A stretch of 64,000 nt of DNA from Torreya grandis (Eukaryota > Streptophyta > Pinopsida > Cupressales > Taxaceae): NCBI GenBank assembly GCA_037957365.1, contig JARHVA010001191.1, positions 235,001 to 299,000 of the forward strand. The letters run 5' to 3'. Positions 1 through 12,287 of this stretch are shown piece by piece. The first letter of the stretch is position 1. The number at the start of each line of letters is the position of its first letter. The translations under genes and the position numbers were made by a program. The notes beneath the pieces are model-generated. The model was not told the DNA's origin. It saw only the letters and a program-made list of their open reading frames with translations, and searched no databases.

Positions 1-2
1 GC

Positions 3-467
3 CCACTTACCTTCTTACCCTACATTGATGGGGTTTATAATAGGATTAATAATATCCTAAAGCACCAAAACATCAAGACCACTTTCCTTCCCATAAACAA
101 ATTGAGGATGCCCTTAGGTTCTTCTAAGGACCCACGGGAACCTAGTCTATATAGTAGAGTCTACAAGATTCAATGATCCTATGGAATCCCCTACATCAAA
201 GAAATGGATAGGTCCATTAAAAATAGAATCAAATAGAATGCAATGGATATCCATTTGGAGAGGAAGGAGAATTCAACACTGGTTGAACACTCTTAAAAAT
301 CCAAGCATTCCATTCATATTGAGGATGCCAAGGTCATTGCAGTTAAAAATCATTTTCATAAACACAAATTAAGGGAAGCGATTGAGATTTGTAAACATCC
401 TAATAACATGAATAAATATGAGGGGTTATAAATTAGTCATATGTGGAGACCAATTCTTAGTAAGTAG
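3..467 (+). pseudogene. Penelope-like element, C-terminal RT end plus GIY-YIG nuclease relic
   Basis: Frame 3 reads from the window edge to a TAG at 465-467. It starts with LPYIDGV, NRINNILKHQNIKT and KDPREP, the pattern found at the end of the PLE reverse transcriptase. A degraded GIY-YIG region follows (VYKI near 150-165, then YGIPYIKEMDRSI). Further on come LVEHS, IEDAKVIAVKNHF, LREAIEICKHPNNMNKYEG and MWRPIL, matching the PLE nuclease pattern of REAIEI, KHPNNFN and W.P.L. In-frame stops (TGA near 171-180, one TAG, two TAA) show it is dead. In PLEs this domain nicks the target DNA to prime reverse transcription. The rest of the protein lies left of the window. The Dryad-type assignment is inferred from memory. 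Confidence 0.82.
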
Positions 468-1274
468 GAGGTTAGAATTATTAGGCGGGTATTAATAAAA
501 ATTTAAAGTTATCCTTTTAATTTTTAAAAAAAATTTAACACAATTGGATAATAATTTAAGATATCCTTTAATTAAAATTTAATATGAATTGGTAACAACC
601 ATTGTTTGGATAGGGTAATATTTTATTACAACTTAATTATTTAAAATTTTAACTTGATTGATATTATTGACTAATAAATTTATAAACTAATTAATAATCA
701 CTTAAAAATTTCAATTGTTATATCCTTAGATTCTTAATAGGTAACAATCTTAGTGGTCTAGGTTATTGGCATGCAGAATATTCAATATCACACTTCCCTA
801 GTAAGAGGTGATCTAACAACTTGTAGATTAGGTTAACAGTCACTAAGATAACCATTACCAACTCTTGGCTTAATGGGTGTCTTAGTTTTTTCCTATTTAA
901 GTTTGATTTAGCTTGTTGTTCATACATATCTCTTGATTTCTCTTAATGATGGATCACAAATGTTGATCCAAAATGTTGAATGGGATAAACTCTCACACAA
1001 TATTCCAAAATATCATTCATTCAAAAGGACATATATTTTCAGATTCACACATGTTTTACATAAATATAAATGATAGGTTTTCAAATATTTAAACATATTT
1101 TAGGGTATTTTCAATGCATATGCACACATGTTATAGGACCAAAGTTATAGGTTTTAATATAAATATATAGATTAAGACAAAGTTTTAGGGAATATAAAAT
1201 TCATATGTATAAGTTTTTTAGAAACATAAACTAGATGTTTTTCATATTTTTAAAATTTTAGACAAATGATATAT
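468..1274 (+). other. PLE 3' tail and AT-rich flank
   Basis: Gene-free AT-rich stretch between the PLE stop and the 5' LTR of E1. I see no ORF of interest. The only structured part is the ribozyme-like segment near 942-980. The point where the PLE ends and older DNA begins cannot be seen. E1 inserted at its right edge, with TSD TATAT at 1270-1274. Confidence 0.5.
942..980 (+). ncRNA. Decayed hammerhead ribozyme of the PLE
   Basis: A core-like CTTAATGATG (942-951) precedes a perfect 6-bp stem, GGATCA (951-956) with TGATCC (964-969), closed by a 7-base loop. AAAATG (970-975) follows, where a hammerhead needs GAAACG, then TTGAATGGGATAAAC. PLEs carry hammerheads with a CTGATGA core, a GGATCAC...GTGATCC stem II and GAAACG, in their terminal regions. 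The differences here are mostly CpG decay (CGAAACG to CAAAATG, CACGAATG to CACAAATG) plus one extra T in the first core. The second conserved core is broken, so it should not self-cleave. Confidence 0.65.
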
Positions 1275-2519
1275 TTTAAACACTCAATTTTAATCATTAA
1301 GTGATTAAAAATATTTAATCTTGACATCTTACCTTCCATAACCTATTTTCCATTTTGTTAACTAATATCTATGAGAGCCTTCACTATCCTACTAATTGTA
1401 TTGCAATTATTAAAAACCATCACTCAAACATCCCTATTATACTTATATATTCCTATCAACTAAGTTATAAAAATCTTTTTCCTTCTTGGAAAATACCACA
1501 CTAGGTTTGACAAGGCCACAACTTGGCCTTGTCCACTAGTAAAACCTTGTCCCTTGTGCTCTAATGATTACTTCTTAAATTCGATATGTTTTATGTCAAC
1601 CCTCTCATGATTTTAGAAAATTTAATTAATAGAAATATGTCATATATACCACTACATAAACACATCAAGGCCACTCAGAGAATCATATAAATACTTCAAA
1701 ATTTAACAAAATCACTCTCTATACAAGCTACTGAATATTGAGCAAAAGATCCATATTCTTCCCTATTCAAGTTCTATTTTATTATAACAATCATTATCCA
1801 AGTCTGAAGCTATTTTATTTCAAGTCAAGGGCATTAATTATTTAATTATCAAGAATTCAAGCCAATCCACTAGTTGTATCCATAGAGTGCAAATATCAAA
1901 ATTCATACACTCACTATAAGAGAGAACTACATTGGCCTGAGGCCTTTTCAGCTATGTAGGTATCACTTAGATTATGAGGTTTTTTTTAGGATAAATTGGC
2001 TATTAACCTTACCCAATTTACCTATTTGCATTTGATGTCTATTCAATTTATGTTTAATAACTAAGGTTTTAACATTCTAGGTACTTTTATTTGAAAACTC
2101 ACCATGTGGATATAATCAATAGACCACCATGATAGGAGAAAATACCAAGTGAGAAAATCACCTACACAGTCAATGCAGACATGACCGTAGTCAAATAGAC
2201 ATGTTTTCATTACACTCTTATCTACCCTAACATATCCCTACCCCAGTGCATTTCAAAATTTTGTTTTTAGGCATGACATAATTCATATAATCTCCTAGTC
2301 AGTTCTACATCAATGATCTTCCTACACAGTCATCAAAAGTTAGATTTGAGCTAGGTTTTCATATTTCATTGAAAATTACTATTTATAACTCATTTTAATT
2401 CCTTTAATTTATTGTATTTAACATTCATATTTTGTATACTTTGTAAATATGAATCACGTTCAAATATTTTAGTGTGTTATTTCATTTATTATATTAAATC
2501 AAAATAAAACCATTAAACA
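1275..2519 (+). repeat. E1 5' LTR
   Basis: It pairs with 7737-8492 plus 11078-11399. Matching landmarks include TTTAATCTTGACATC near 1317 and 7777, TTCACTATCCTACT near 1380 and 7848, and GTGTGTTATT near 2472 and 11352. It carries the block GAACTACATTGGCCTGAGGCC (about 1924-1944) followed by GCTATGTAGG (about 1951), which recurs in E3, E6, E7 and E10. I found no standard tRNA primer-binding site after it; the next bases are TTCAGGTGAACC. Confidence 0.72.
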
Positions 2520-3950
2520 TTCAGGTGAACCTATAATTTTCTATTATAACTTTACTTATTATTTTCTTGATTTTTGTAGTAGGATTTCATATATATTTTT
2601 TTAAATTTTTAACATTGAAAGTGTCTTCAAATTTGGATATAAATTTGACACCATAAGCCAATCTTCTTTGACATTATATTTTAATCTGACACTGAATAAA
2701 TTATCTTATCACCTTAGTTAATATCTGACACTAAAGCATTTATTTTGACCATGAGTTGAAATTTATTGATCTATATATACAAAAATATTTTAAATTTTGT
2801 TTTCTATTGATTTTTTCTTATTTTTATAAATAGTGTTATGAAACACATATATAGCTATTATTTTTAGATAAGAAGTGAACTGTTGTACCAACACTATGAA
2901 TTGAGGGATATTATCTCAATATCCAGGCCCTATACAATGTTATACATGAATTTTAGTTTCCCCATACCTCATGGTATGTTGTAAATGTGTAGGGTCCTTT
3001 TTTTTTTCACCAAATAAAGCCTTTTTATCTATTTAATTTGTGGTGAACATGAGAGTAATGTATCTCATAAGTAAGTTACTCTCATCATACCCTTGAATAT
3101 GGGATATTAGGATACATGCATGGTTTAGCCTCTATAGTTAGTGATGTAAAAAATTGGGTTGACACTAATATTTGAATGATCAAGTATATTTGAGATCCCA
3201 CTAAATCATTCAAACCCTTTCCTATATCACCCTTTATACCTTAATTTTTTATTGTATTATATTCATAGTCATTAGCTTTGTTATACATGCAATATATTTA
3301 CTAGAAATAGGATTTTTATATATCACATGTAATTTAATTGGATTAGTTTTATTTATCATGTGTAGTCAAATTAAAAATTATAATGATGTTCATCCTCTAT
3401 ATTTTTCATTCACTACTCATGTTGTGCCTTTTACTTATGATAATGAATAGAAACATAAATAAGGAAAAACTCATGGAAGAATCATGTATTGATGATTATG
3501 ATTTTGATGTTATATCCATGAAGAGACAATTTGATTTTTATGAAAGTTGGGAAAAAGAGTTAATATAAACAAATATCCAACTTGAACTTGAGGAACAAAA
3601 CACACCTCTTTACTTATCCTTGAATCCTTGAATTCACCTCTAGACTCATCTTCAAATTCACTTATCGATTCCTCTTTTGTTTAATATTTAGACCCTTATT
3701 TGATTATACCTATAGATTAATATTTGGGTTAGTATTTAGTTTCTACTATGGGTTTACCCTTATATTTAATTTGGGATCCTCCTTCACCTTCTTCTTTAAC
3801 TAATAATCAATTGCAAAAATAGCATTCTAAAAATGAATATCTTCTCTTTCTTAAATTACCATCGACTTTAAAAGTTGAGGAAATTTATCACATTCACACA
3901 TATAAAATAAATAAATATAAAATATGCATAAATAAGGATTATTTTTTTCA
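2520..3950 (+). other. E1 leader before gag
   Basis: AT-rich and largely noncoding. A 61-codon ORF at 3383-3568 has an acidic C-terminal half (DDYDFDVISMKRQFDF) and may be a scrap of an upstream coding region, but I cannot assign it. A segment near 2580-2700 (TAGGATTTCAT, then GATATAAATTTGACAC and TTCTTTGACATT) has a counterpart in the E3 leader on the other strand at about 30810-30960. This helps show that E1 and E3 are relatives. Confidence 0.45.
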
Positions 3951-5300
3951 TGAGAAAATTCCTATCTCTTTCCCTTAAAGTGAAAATGAGTACTAATAGT
4001 AGTGATGTTATCTTTTCTCCTTAACAAATAGTCGATATTAAGCCTACATTTCATAAATATTCATCCTTATCAATCAATGAGGATGAAATTCCTTCCTCTT
4101 ACCTTATAAAATCACAAGATACATTTGAAATCAATGACAATCATCTTCCCACATATCCACTTGTTAGTGTTTGTATGCATTTTGGATTAGAAGTACCTAG
4201 GGTTTGTGCTTATGAAGCCATTTAAGATCAAATAATCACTATGAGAAAGGTAATAGAAGACTTTTAAAATAAAAATTATCATTTCAGTTCAAAGATTATA
4301 TCACTTGAAATTAAAAACAAATATAAAATAAATCTAGAGTATGCTAGTTTTAATTATGTATCTAAAACTTCATGTAGTTATCTTGTACCCTAAAAGTAAA
4401 ATACATCTATAATTATTGACTCAAAAAGTGTAAAAGAGGATAATAATATTTCAAGTGAGATTCTAAGATAACTTTTTTGAAAAAAATTAACTAAATTACC
4501 TTTTATACCTCCTCTAAAAATACCAAAATAATATTGTGCATAACATAGAATGCATAGGCATCATACAAATAGTTATTTGGCTTTGTAGTAGAAAATATAA
4601 AATAGCATTGATAGTGATGATACTATAATAGATACATCATCAAGTAACCAACTCACATTATAATTTCATCTTCCAAATAACAAGTGGCATAATCAGAGAT
4701 AGTGAAAAAGGAACAAAGACAACAAGTATGGATACAAAAGGATAAGTCAAAACAAAAACAATTAAAACTTAAAAATTAGAGAAAGAAATATTACAAAAGG
4801 TATATTTTGAAAATAAAAGGTTACAAAATTTATAGTGAGAGATGTTTCAAAAATAACAAAAATATTTAACTAATATTAATTCCAATACAAGTAATAAAAT
4901 ATAAGTAGAGGCACATGATACAATATATATTCTAAAATAGAAATATAAAAGGTCAATACCACAATATGGAGTAGTTGGTTTTTCATACACAAATAGAAAA
5001 TGTGATCAATATGATATATCAAAATTTCAAGAACAACCTAAGAAGTTGGTTATTTCCTAGGATGAAGATTAAGGTCATGATAATGATTATACAAAATATG
5101 ATTGGAATGACAAAACTAATATTTAGGATGAATATGGAAATATAATTTAGGGTTATATCACACATGATACATTTATTGATTATAATACATGCACGTATAA
5201 CAAAAATTGTTCACATGAATCCAATCTTTCATACCATATAGTTAGGTATACATACATGCATCATCTTGATGAGATCTTTGGTGAGACACAAGCTCCTACT
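3950..5300 (+). pseudogene. E1 gag relic with degenerate zinc finger
   Basis: Matches the better-kept E6 gag (45100-46830) along its length, which marks it as coding. Shared landmarks are LEVPRVCAYEAI before a stop (about 4180-4225), the finger region near 4530-4600 reading YCA, H, RMHRHHTNS with stops, and a run of NDNDYTKYDWNDKTN type near 5070-5130. The finger has the C-x2-H-x4-H spacing seen in Tat-type gag, with its last Cys lost. Gag packages element RNA into particles; this copy has many stops and is dead. A 103-codon hydrophobic ORF over its end is treated as chance. Confidence 0.55.
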
Positions 5301-7736
5301 TCCTACTAATCCACTTGTTGAGCCAATTATCTTGTTAGTTATTTACATATTTTCTTTGTACATAGCTTATCATATTTTAATTTGTTGTTACTTCTTCTAT
5401 ACCAAATTACAAGCTTTATTCTATCCTTTGGATTTAATTTCACTTTTGGCACTTGCCCTCTTGATTTTTAAACTGAACCAAATAATCCAAAATAACTATC
5501 TTATAATGCTTTCAATTCACATTATTTATGGTAGTCCACTTGCTTACTATGGCTTGTCTATCATGTTATGGCTTTGATTTCACTTAAATTATCACATATT
5601 TATAATTTTACACACTACATGAGCACACATAGATCTTTTCCCATTGGGGGGAATGTACATTATTATATATATCAATAATTTATACTACATTACCTATAAC
5701 TCTTTTACACATATATTAAGGGAATTTTCATTTCCTTACTTCTTTTCACACTAAGATTTAGTCACTTGTTGTATATTATTCGAATCGATGCCATTTATTA
5801 TATTTTTTAATCCTTGCTTATTTGTACTTTCAAATATTTTTTAAATTAAAATATTTAAAATTCTTATTTTTCAAATATGGTAAAAATACCAAAAAAATAA
5901 AAATATTAAAAAAAAATAAAAAATAAAGACCTCAAAAAAAATTCTTATGTTGTTTATTTAATTATTCCCATATAGTATTTAATTCATGTTAAGTAACTAG
6001 GATATTTAAACTTTAAATACACAATGATTTTCATGAGTTATGTGACAGTGATAAATGACAAACTATTACATGGTTATTTGATGTTTGACTTCCCCTTTTA
6101 TCCAATAAACTTACTAAGTTGGGGTCATCTCTTCATTCTCCATAAACATTTCAAGATTTTGTATCTATCCAAAACACTTATACCATCATGATTTATATAT
6201 CATACAATTATTTTACTATTCACTCATACTTTACATTGTGTTACATGGATATACTATTTGTTAAAAATGACATTGATAGATATGGTTGATGTAGACTAGT
6301 CTCATTTGTCATATGCTTATTTTCAAATTCTTACTTCACTACATGATAAGTTGGTACTTGATTAATTATTATGTGTGGCCCTTGGTTGCATGTGTGTAAC
6401 ATATACATGTTATTATTTGTATGACATAATCATTCCATTTGAGTGTGGCCCTTGGCCTTGTTTTTCTGTGTGACATTCATATGTCCTTTTTTATGTGGCC
6501 TCTGGGCCTTATGTTTGACATTTTATGCAAATTGTGTGACATTATGTGTATATTCATGGATTTATCCTACGGTGCCATGATTTAGCAAGCATTAATTTTA
6601 TTTTTTACATATACTATTATACCATGATATACATCATGCACATGCTCCTTATGTGCATGAATGTTATATCTATCTAATACATGTTTCATATTCAATTCAA
6701 TGCTATGATGAAATACATTTAAAATGTTCACATATTATAAAAATTTATTTTGTCATAAGTGAATTTAAGGATATTTCCCTCATCTCTAAAGGGGGCATCA
6801 CAATGGGCTTATATTAAGAATTCAATCTTGCATGAGAAATAGATTTTAGACTTATGATAGTATATAGTTATTAGATTTACAATATGGTTCATAATTTCTA
6901 TATTATGGGGGCATATGACATATATGCACACTCATTATTATAGTTACTTGAGTACAAATTCACATATACTTTATACATATGTATAGACATGAGAAAAATA
7001 GTTCAAGTTTAATTGACACTCTATATCAATTCAATAGAGATACATGTGGCATTATATTTCATTCACGCTCATGCTACTACATTGAAAATTTAAAATTTCA
7101 CTTATTTTCAAAGTTCAAAAAGTTTCAAAGGTATATAAGTTTCAAATATAATCTCGATCCATCTTGAGCAGTGTCATTCATCTTATTTTGTAAGTGGGTC
7201 ATGCTAGAGTCCAGTGACACTTAACATATATGGTTAAAATTTAGTGAGCCAAATTTGTTGGTTACACCCCTTCTTCTACTATAATTATTATTTAAAAATA
7301 TCCTACATATTCAAATGAGGTTTGGAGAATACAATCTTTCCAAATCAAGGGATTTCACTAGTGTTAAAAAAATAGATACTTGATCACTCTCAATTCACCA
7401 TAGGTTCAACATATCTCCAAATTCCTCAACAAATAGGCACATACTTATCCACTTTAAAATTACAGGGAAATTATATTTGGTGCTCTTTTAAATGTATTCC
7501 TTCCTTGCTCTCTTTCCATTTTCAATTTTCAAATTTCAGATTTTTGATTTTAAAATATGGATAGTAACTAATTTCAATGGCATTGTTTCAGGTTTTACAT
7601 TTAGACACCTTGCACAATCAAGATTCACATCAAAATACAAAGTGAAAACTTAGGTATCCATGTCCTTTACTCTAGTAATTCTAATTTATAGCATTACTAG
7701 AATAAAGGTAGGTAGGGATGGAAGGTGGTAGTTAAA
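5300..7736 (+). other. E1 3' noncoding region and polypurine tract
   Basis: No protein homology seen. It opens with TTCTTTGTACATAGCTTAT (about 5352-5370), a block also found just after gag in E3, E6 and E7. From 6380 to 6560 three spaced repeats of TGTGGCCCTTGG or TGTGGCCTCTGGGCC type occur, also present in E3 and E7. A purine-rich stretch at about 7699-7735 (AATAAAGGTAGGTAGGGATGG) lies directly before the 3' LTR and serves as the polypurine tract. ORFs of about 60 codons here look random. Confidence 0.5.
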
Positions 7737-8492
7737 TGTGGACACTCAAATTTAACCATTAAATGCTTAATAATGTTTAATCTTGACATCCCTACCTTAC
7801 TTGATCTATTTTCCATTCTATTAATTTGAAATCTCTATGATAACCTTCACTATCCTACTCATTGTTTACAAATTTTGAAAACATAACTTAGACATCCCTA
7901 TTTTGGTTACAAATTCTTATTAGTCAGGTTCTAATAGTCTATGTGATTTTGGGACAAGACCACACTAGTTCAAATAGGGTCATAACCTAGATTTTTCCAC
8001 TAGTGTGTCTTTGTCCCCTATGCTAAAATGGTTATTTTCTAAATTTGAGACATTTTATGTTGGCCCTCATGAACTTTTAGTAAAGTCAATTAACAAAAAT
8101 ATTTCAAATATTCCAGTATTTAACACATCAATTCCACTCAAAGCATCACAAAGTAACTTGAAAATTTAAAAAAAAACAATTTATAAAGGCTACTGCACAC
8201 TGAGAAAAAGATCTATATTCTTCCCAATTCAGGTTATGATTTATTCCAATAGTCATAGGCCAAGTCTCAGATTACATGGGATTTTTTTAAGATATCTCAA
8301 TTATTCCCTTTAACTGATTCCATCCTTTGTATTTGATGTCTATTTGGTTTATGTGAGGGTTTAAAAATTATAGGTATTTATATAATATAACTCAAAACCT
8401 ATATAAAATCATAAGACCACCTCTGATAGGTGTAAATACCCAATCAAGAAAACCCCTTGAACAGTCAATGAAAACATGGCCATAGTCAGACA

Positions 8493-8807
8493 TTATATTA
8501 TTTGAAAGATATTGAGAATAGTTTTATACACATAGACAATAATAATCACACTAATATATTATATTCAACATAATACTAACAATACATTAATTAATGTATA
8601 TCCATAGAGGTAGTAAAATAACCTCCTAGTAAATAAGATCAAATAATCTGAAATAGTCATAGGTAAAAATAATCATATGGGAATACAATTACAAATAATA
8701 ATAAATAATATTTTTATAAATATATAAAAATATAATCACTAAAGGTAATTATTAAATTACTAATTACTATAGTAATTTGTCCATGTGAACATTACTTAAT
8801 CCTAACT
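8493..8807 (-). repeat. E2 3' LTR (left copy)
   Basis: About 315 bp, aligning along its length with 10696-11072: ATAATAATCACACTAATATATTATATTC, AACCTCCTAGTAAATA and AATAATCATATGGGAATA are shared. It lacks the GT expansion of the other copy, so its length is closer to the original. Confidence 0.75.
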
Positions 8808-8879
8808 TTCAACCCCTTAATGTGAACATGGGGAGAACATAAATCTATACTGTAACTACCACCTCTGCATGCTTATGAT

Positions 8880-9045
8880 CTAGATGGTTTTATTTTTTAG
8901 GAAAACCAAAAACCTCTATAATGGTTTTCATTTGAATTACCAATAACCACAATAGGATGGATTTACAAGTGGTTAACCAAAAACCACACATGATGGTTTT
9001 ACAAGTGGTTAACCAACAACCACAATATCATATTTTTACAATATT
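8880..9045. repeat. Short imperfect repeats around AAGTGGTTAACCAA
   Basis: Inside E2. Two adjacent units of about 36 bp share TTTACAAGTGGTTAACCAA (about 8960 and 8998) and end in ACAACCACA or AAAACCACAC. A third, weaker copy (TTACCAATAACCACAA) precedes them. GGTTAACC is palindromic. No function is evident. Confidence 0.6.
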
Positions 9046-10682
9046 ACTATTAGCTCTCTTCAAAATTTCTTCATTAGGAGATCACATAGGATTTTTTATC
9101 ACTTTATTACATATATGAACAATAATGTATTTATATTCTTATTTTAAAAACATACCAAAAAAAAAAAAAAAAATCAAATGCACCACCAAAGCATATGATC
9201 CCCATCATTGGTGACTAATGAGAGGATCTAGAAACCTCCTTCCTTCATTGCCCCAAACCTCCTTCATAAGAAGTTTCTTATTCAAATTATGAATATTTTA
9301 AGCTCATTTATTTCCAAAATATTTATCTCTTCCCTCAATATGAAGCACACTTATTATATACCTTAATCAAATGTCAGATTCCACTGAAAATGCATGTGTA
9401 AGGCAATCTATTTTTTTACAATTTTGAAAATGACTCTACATTGACATTAGAAAAACATTATAATATATATAAATGACATGTTTTAGATAAGACCAAAATT
9501 AAAAATGACTTTAGACAAAAAGGACTAATATTGATCAATCTAAAGACTTCTAAAAACTTAATAATAACTATAAATTGTTTGAGTGTGACATTTAAAATAC
9601 TACTGAAGACACTATTGACTTTTCCCATTAAAAAAAAATTGAGTCTTTTGACACTTGATTATTAAAAAAATCAAAACTTACTTTTGACTAAACATATAAA
9701 TGACTACTATTATAAATGATTCCCAAATTTAAGATTCAACTTTTTATACACTAAAGACTCATAAAAATCCAGATCTATTTGACATTGACATTTATCAATA
9801 TATTTAAATTATAAGCTCAAAAATTCCAATATTTAAATTATAATATAAAATTTATTACACTAACCTAATGGATTAAACTTAATACAAACAACCAAAAAAA
9901 TAAATATAGTGTAGGATCCAAGGTGATATGCATGAATAGAATTGTTTTAAGAGTTAAAACCAAAGATGAATGCATAAATGTGGAGACTAGAACACAGAGC
10001 TACTAGATAAAAAATTCATTAGTATTTAATATAAGTAGTTTTACTAGCTAAAAAACCTTTAAAACATCATAACATAACTCATTATTAACTAATCTTGGAT
10101 CTTTACAAGAAATAAATCAATAGATGATTCCCTGCTTCACTAATATGTTGTGAATAAAACATTTTTGGCTAAGTTGATGTAACTGTTGAGCAGAATATAG
10201 ATAATTAACAAAGATGAAATGATGTTATGAGTTTGTGACCATAATTATACATGAATTTTATGCACATTATAAGCCACTTTGGAAAATCCTTACTATTTAC
10301 AAAGGTGTCAACAAAGCACAATTGAATGAAGATGAGTAGTAGATGCACAAGTGCCAATATTGATCAATACATGATACAATGTAAAAATATCATGTATAAA
10401 TATTTTTAATCCACCATCAATGTAATATCATTATCATATGATCGATTAAGGTGTGCAATGTTGAATTCAAATGTGAAACAAATTTGAATGAATGTAAAAG
10501 GTGATGCATATAACTTGGATCATATAGGAGACCTGTAACAGAAAATCCTAACCTATGTTAATAATACCTACACTATATTCACATAAATTATTTAAAACTC
10601 TCATGCATTGGGGAAACAAGGAAAAAAATAAAACTACCCTTAAAAACAAACTATTCATCCATCATAGGACAAGACTTAGAAT
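9046..10682. other. E2 interior, no gene recognised
   Basis: AT-rich, with a 15-base A run near 9157-9173 and no ORF above about 50 codons. I see no gag, protease, integrase or RT pattern on either strand. Confidence 0.5.
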
Positions 10683-10695
10683 GATATGATACCAT

Positions 10696-10912
10696 TGATA
10701 TTATTTGAAATATCCTGAGCATAGTTTCATACATAGATAATAATAATCACACTAATATATTATATTCATCATATAATACAAACAATACATTAGATAATAT
10801 ATAGCATTGGAGGTATCAAGATAACCTCCTAGTAAATAGGATCAAATAACCTAGAATAGTCAAGCGCAACAATAATCATATGGGAATATAATTCCAAATA
10901 ATAACAAAGTGT

Positions 10913-11001
<89 letters not shown>

Positions 11002-11072
11002 TACCAAAGTTAATTAGTAAATTACTAATTACTACAATAATTTTCCCATATGAACATTAATTAATCCTAACA
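10696..11072 (-). repeat. E2 5' LTR (right copy) with GT expansion
   Basis: The partner of 8493-8807, longer only because of the GT tract at 10915-10998. On the - strand it ends at 10696 and leads straight into the primer-binding site. Confidence 0.75.
10915..10998. repeat. (GT)42 microsatellite
   Basis: Uninterrupted GT run of 84 bases in one LTR of E2 only. It expanded after insertion, as the sister LTR has ordinary AT-rich sequence at the matching place. Confidence 0.97.
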
Positions 11073-11432
11073 AAACAAACAAGGTCGTAGTGCACTCCTG
11101 TCTACCCTAGGATAGCCCTATCCCAATGCATTGTAGGATTCTATTTTTAGGCACAACACACTTAAGAGATCATCTTAGTTAGTTATACATTAGGGATCTA
11201 CCTACATAGTTATCACAAATCAAATTTGAACTATATTTACATATTTCCTTTAAAGTGACTATTTATAGCTCATTTTAGTTTCTATAATTTACTATATTTT
11301 ATGTTTAGATTCTATATATTATATAAATATGAAAACAATTAAAATACTTTAGTGTGTTATTAAATTTCCTATATTAATTCAAAATAAAAACACTAAACAT
11401 ATATATGTATGTATGTATAATATTCTATATCA

Positions 11433-11961
11433 TGTTGGAATCAATTGGATCAAGTTATGGGACATGAAGGTTTTACATACACATACACATACACACCATT
11501 ACAATTTTATATTTTTGACATCAATAGTAAATATAAGTGAGAGATTTGAAATCTATAATTCCATATATAATAGCTTATTTAGTTAAATGAGTAATGTGGT
11601 TGAGATTCTATACCCTCAATGACCTAGGTATTGGTCCACAAGCTTAATTTGTGGCTTTCACCATTCATCTTGAGGTTCAAGATCAGTTACATGAGTAGTG
11701 CGATTGAGTTTTTATCTCTCAATATATTAGGCACTTCTTCCTCTTAAATGAGGGTTGGGGAATTTATCTTCTCAACCCATGGCCTTGCCTTAGTATATAA
11801 ATTAGGGTGTGGTCACCCAAAAATATACAACTGATTCAACAAGGAAACATATCTAATGCTTCAACAAGGAAGCATCATATTCAATCATATGTCATAAAGC
11901 AACATATATCACCCACTTGTAGGTGTAATCCTTCCTTGGTATTTAAGCTTAAAAGTTTTCA
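11433..11961 (+). mobile_element. Probable solo LTR
   Basis: Starts TGTTGGAATCAATTGG, ends AAAAGTTTTCA, and is flanked on both sides by the perfect 6-mer ATATCA (11427-11432 and 11962-11967). A TATATAAATTAG box lies near 11796. No internal region or second LTR is present, as expected after LTR-LTR recombination. The family is unknown; the size and TGTTGGAATC start suggest Copia. Confidence 0.6.
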
Positions 11962-11967
11962 ATATCA

Positions 11968-12287
11968 TTTCAGATATTAGATTTTATACATATACATTTA
12001 TTGCTACATATTGTAAGTTGCATGGAGCAGTTTTTACATTCAAATCCTCCTTTAAAATATAAAGTGTATTGTGCACACTCAAGTACATCTATTTATCCTT
12101 TTATTATAAAATTTTATTTCTTTTCAATACTAAAATAAAATGATAAATTTTAGACACTAAAATTTGGTATTAGACACTTTGAAATGTCATTTTGACCTAT
12201 ATTTACCTATAATCACTCAAATTAACATTTAATGCTACAAATTCACTTTTAACCATCCTCTATGTAGATTTAACATATGTTCAATTA
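11968..12287. other. AT-rich spacer
   Basis: Between the solo LTR and E3. I see no gene, repeat or site here. Confidence 0.5.

Larger units (their letters stand above)
8493..11072 (-). mobile_element. E2: short non-autonomous Copia-like LTR element
   Basis: Terminal repeats 8493-8807 and 10696-11072 flank 1.9 kb with no recognisable protein. On the - strand the LTR starts TGTTAGGATTAATTAATG and ends AATATCA. One base later comes TGGTATCATATC (10683-10694), a good start for a primer-binding site for initiator tRNA-Met. A purine tract, GGGGTTGAAAG, lies at 8808-8820. Flanks are AGACA (8488-8492) and AAACA (11073-11077), a TSD with one transition. LTR size and ends suggest Copia type. It would depend on another element for all proteins. 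Confidence 0.75.
1275..11399 (+). mobile_element. E1: gag-only Ty3/gypsy-like LTR element
   Basis: Two diverged direct repeats bound it, 1275-2519 and 7737-11399, the second split by E2. Both end in (C/T)TAAACA. The 3' copy starts TGTGGACACTC and the 5' copy starts TTTAAACACTC. TATAT lies on both outer sides (1270-1274 and 11400-11404), although this is a low-complexity sequence. The inside has a gag relic and no sign of reverse transcriptase or integrase, so it would have needed helper proteins. It shares several noncoding blocks with E3, E6 and E7. Confidence 0.72.
7737..11399 (+). repeat. E1 3' LTR, split by E2
   Basis: Left part 7737-8492, right part about 11078-11399. The left part stops at CATAGTCAGACA and the right resumes with AAACAAGGTCGTAGTGCACTCC. 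The uninterrupted 5' LTR has the equivalent join near 2190-2215. The right part keeps TCTACCCTAGGATAGCCCTA, matching about 2222-2241, and ends CTAAACA at 11399. Confidence 0.7.

Noticed and set aside
181..372. 63-codon ORF starting at 181
   Set aside because: It overlaps the PLE nuclease frame, which has the real family pattern; this frame has none.
5266..5577. 103-codon hydrophobic ORF with several possible membrane segments
   Set aside because: It overlaps a gag relic read in another frame (HHLDEIFGETQAPTSY), and AT-rich DNA readily gives Leu/Ile-rich ORFs. No homologous ORF in E6.
8493..11072. E2 as a retrozyme (LTR element with hammerhead)
   Set aside because: No CTGATGA...GAAAC pair in its LTRs; PBS and LTR ends fit an ordinary non-autonomous Copia element.
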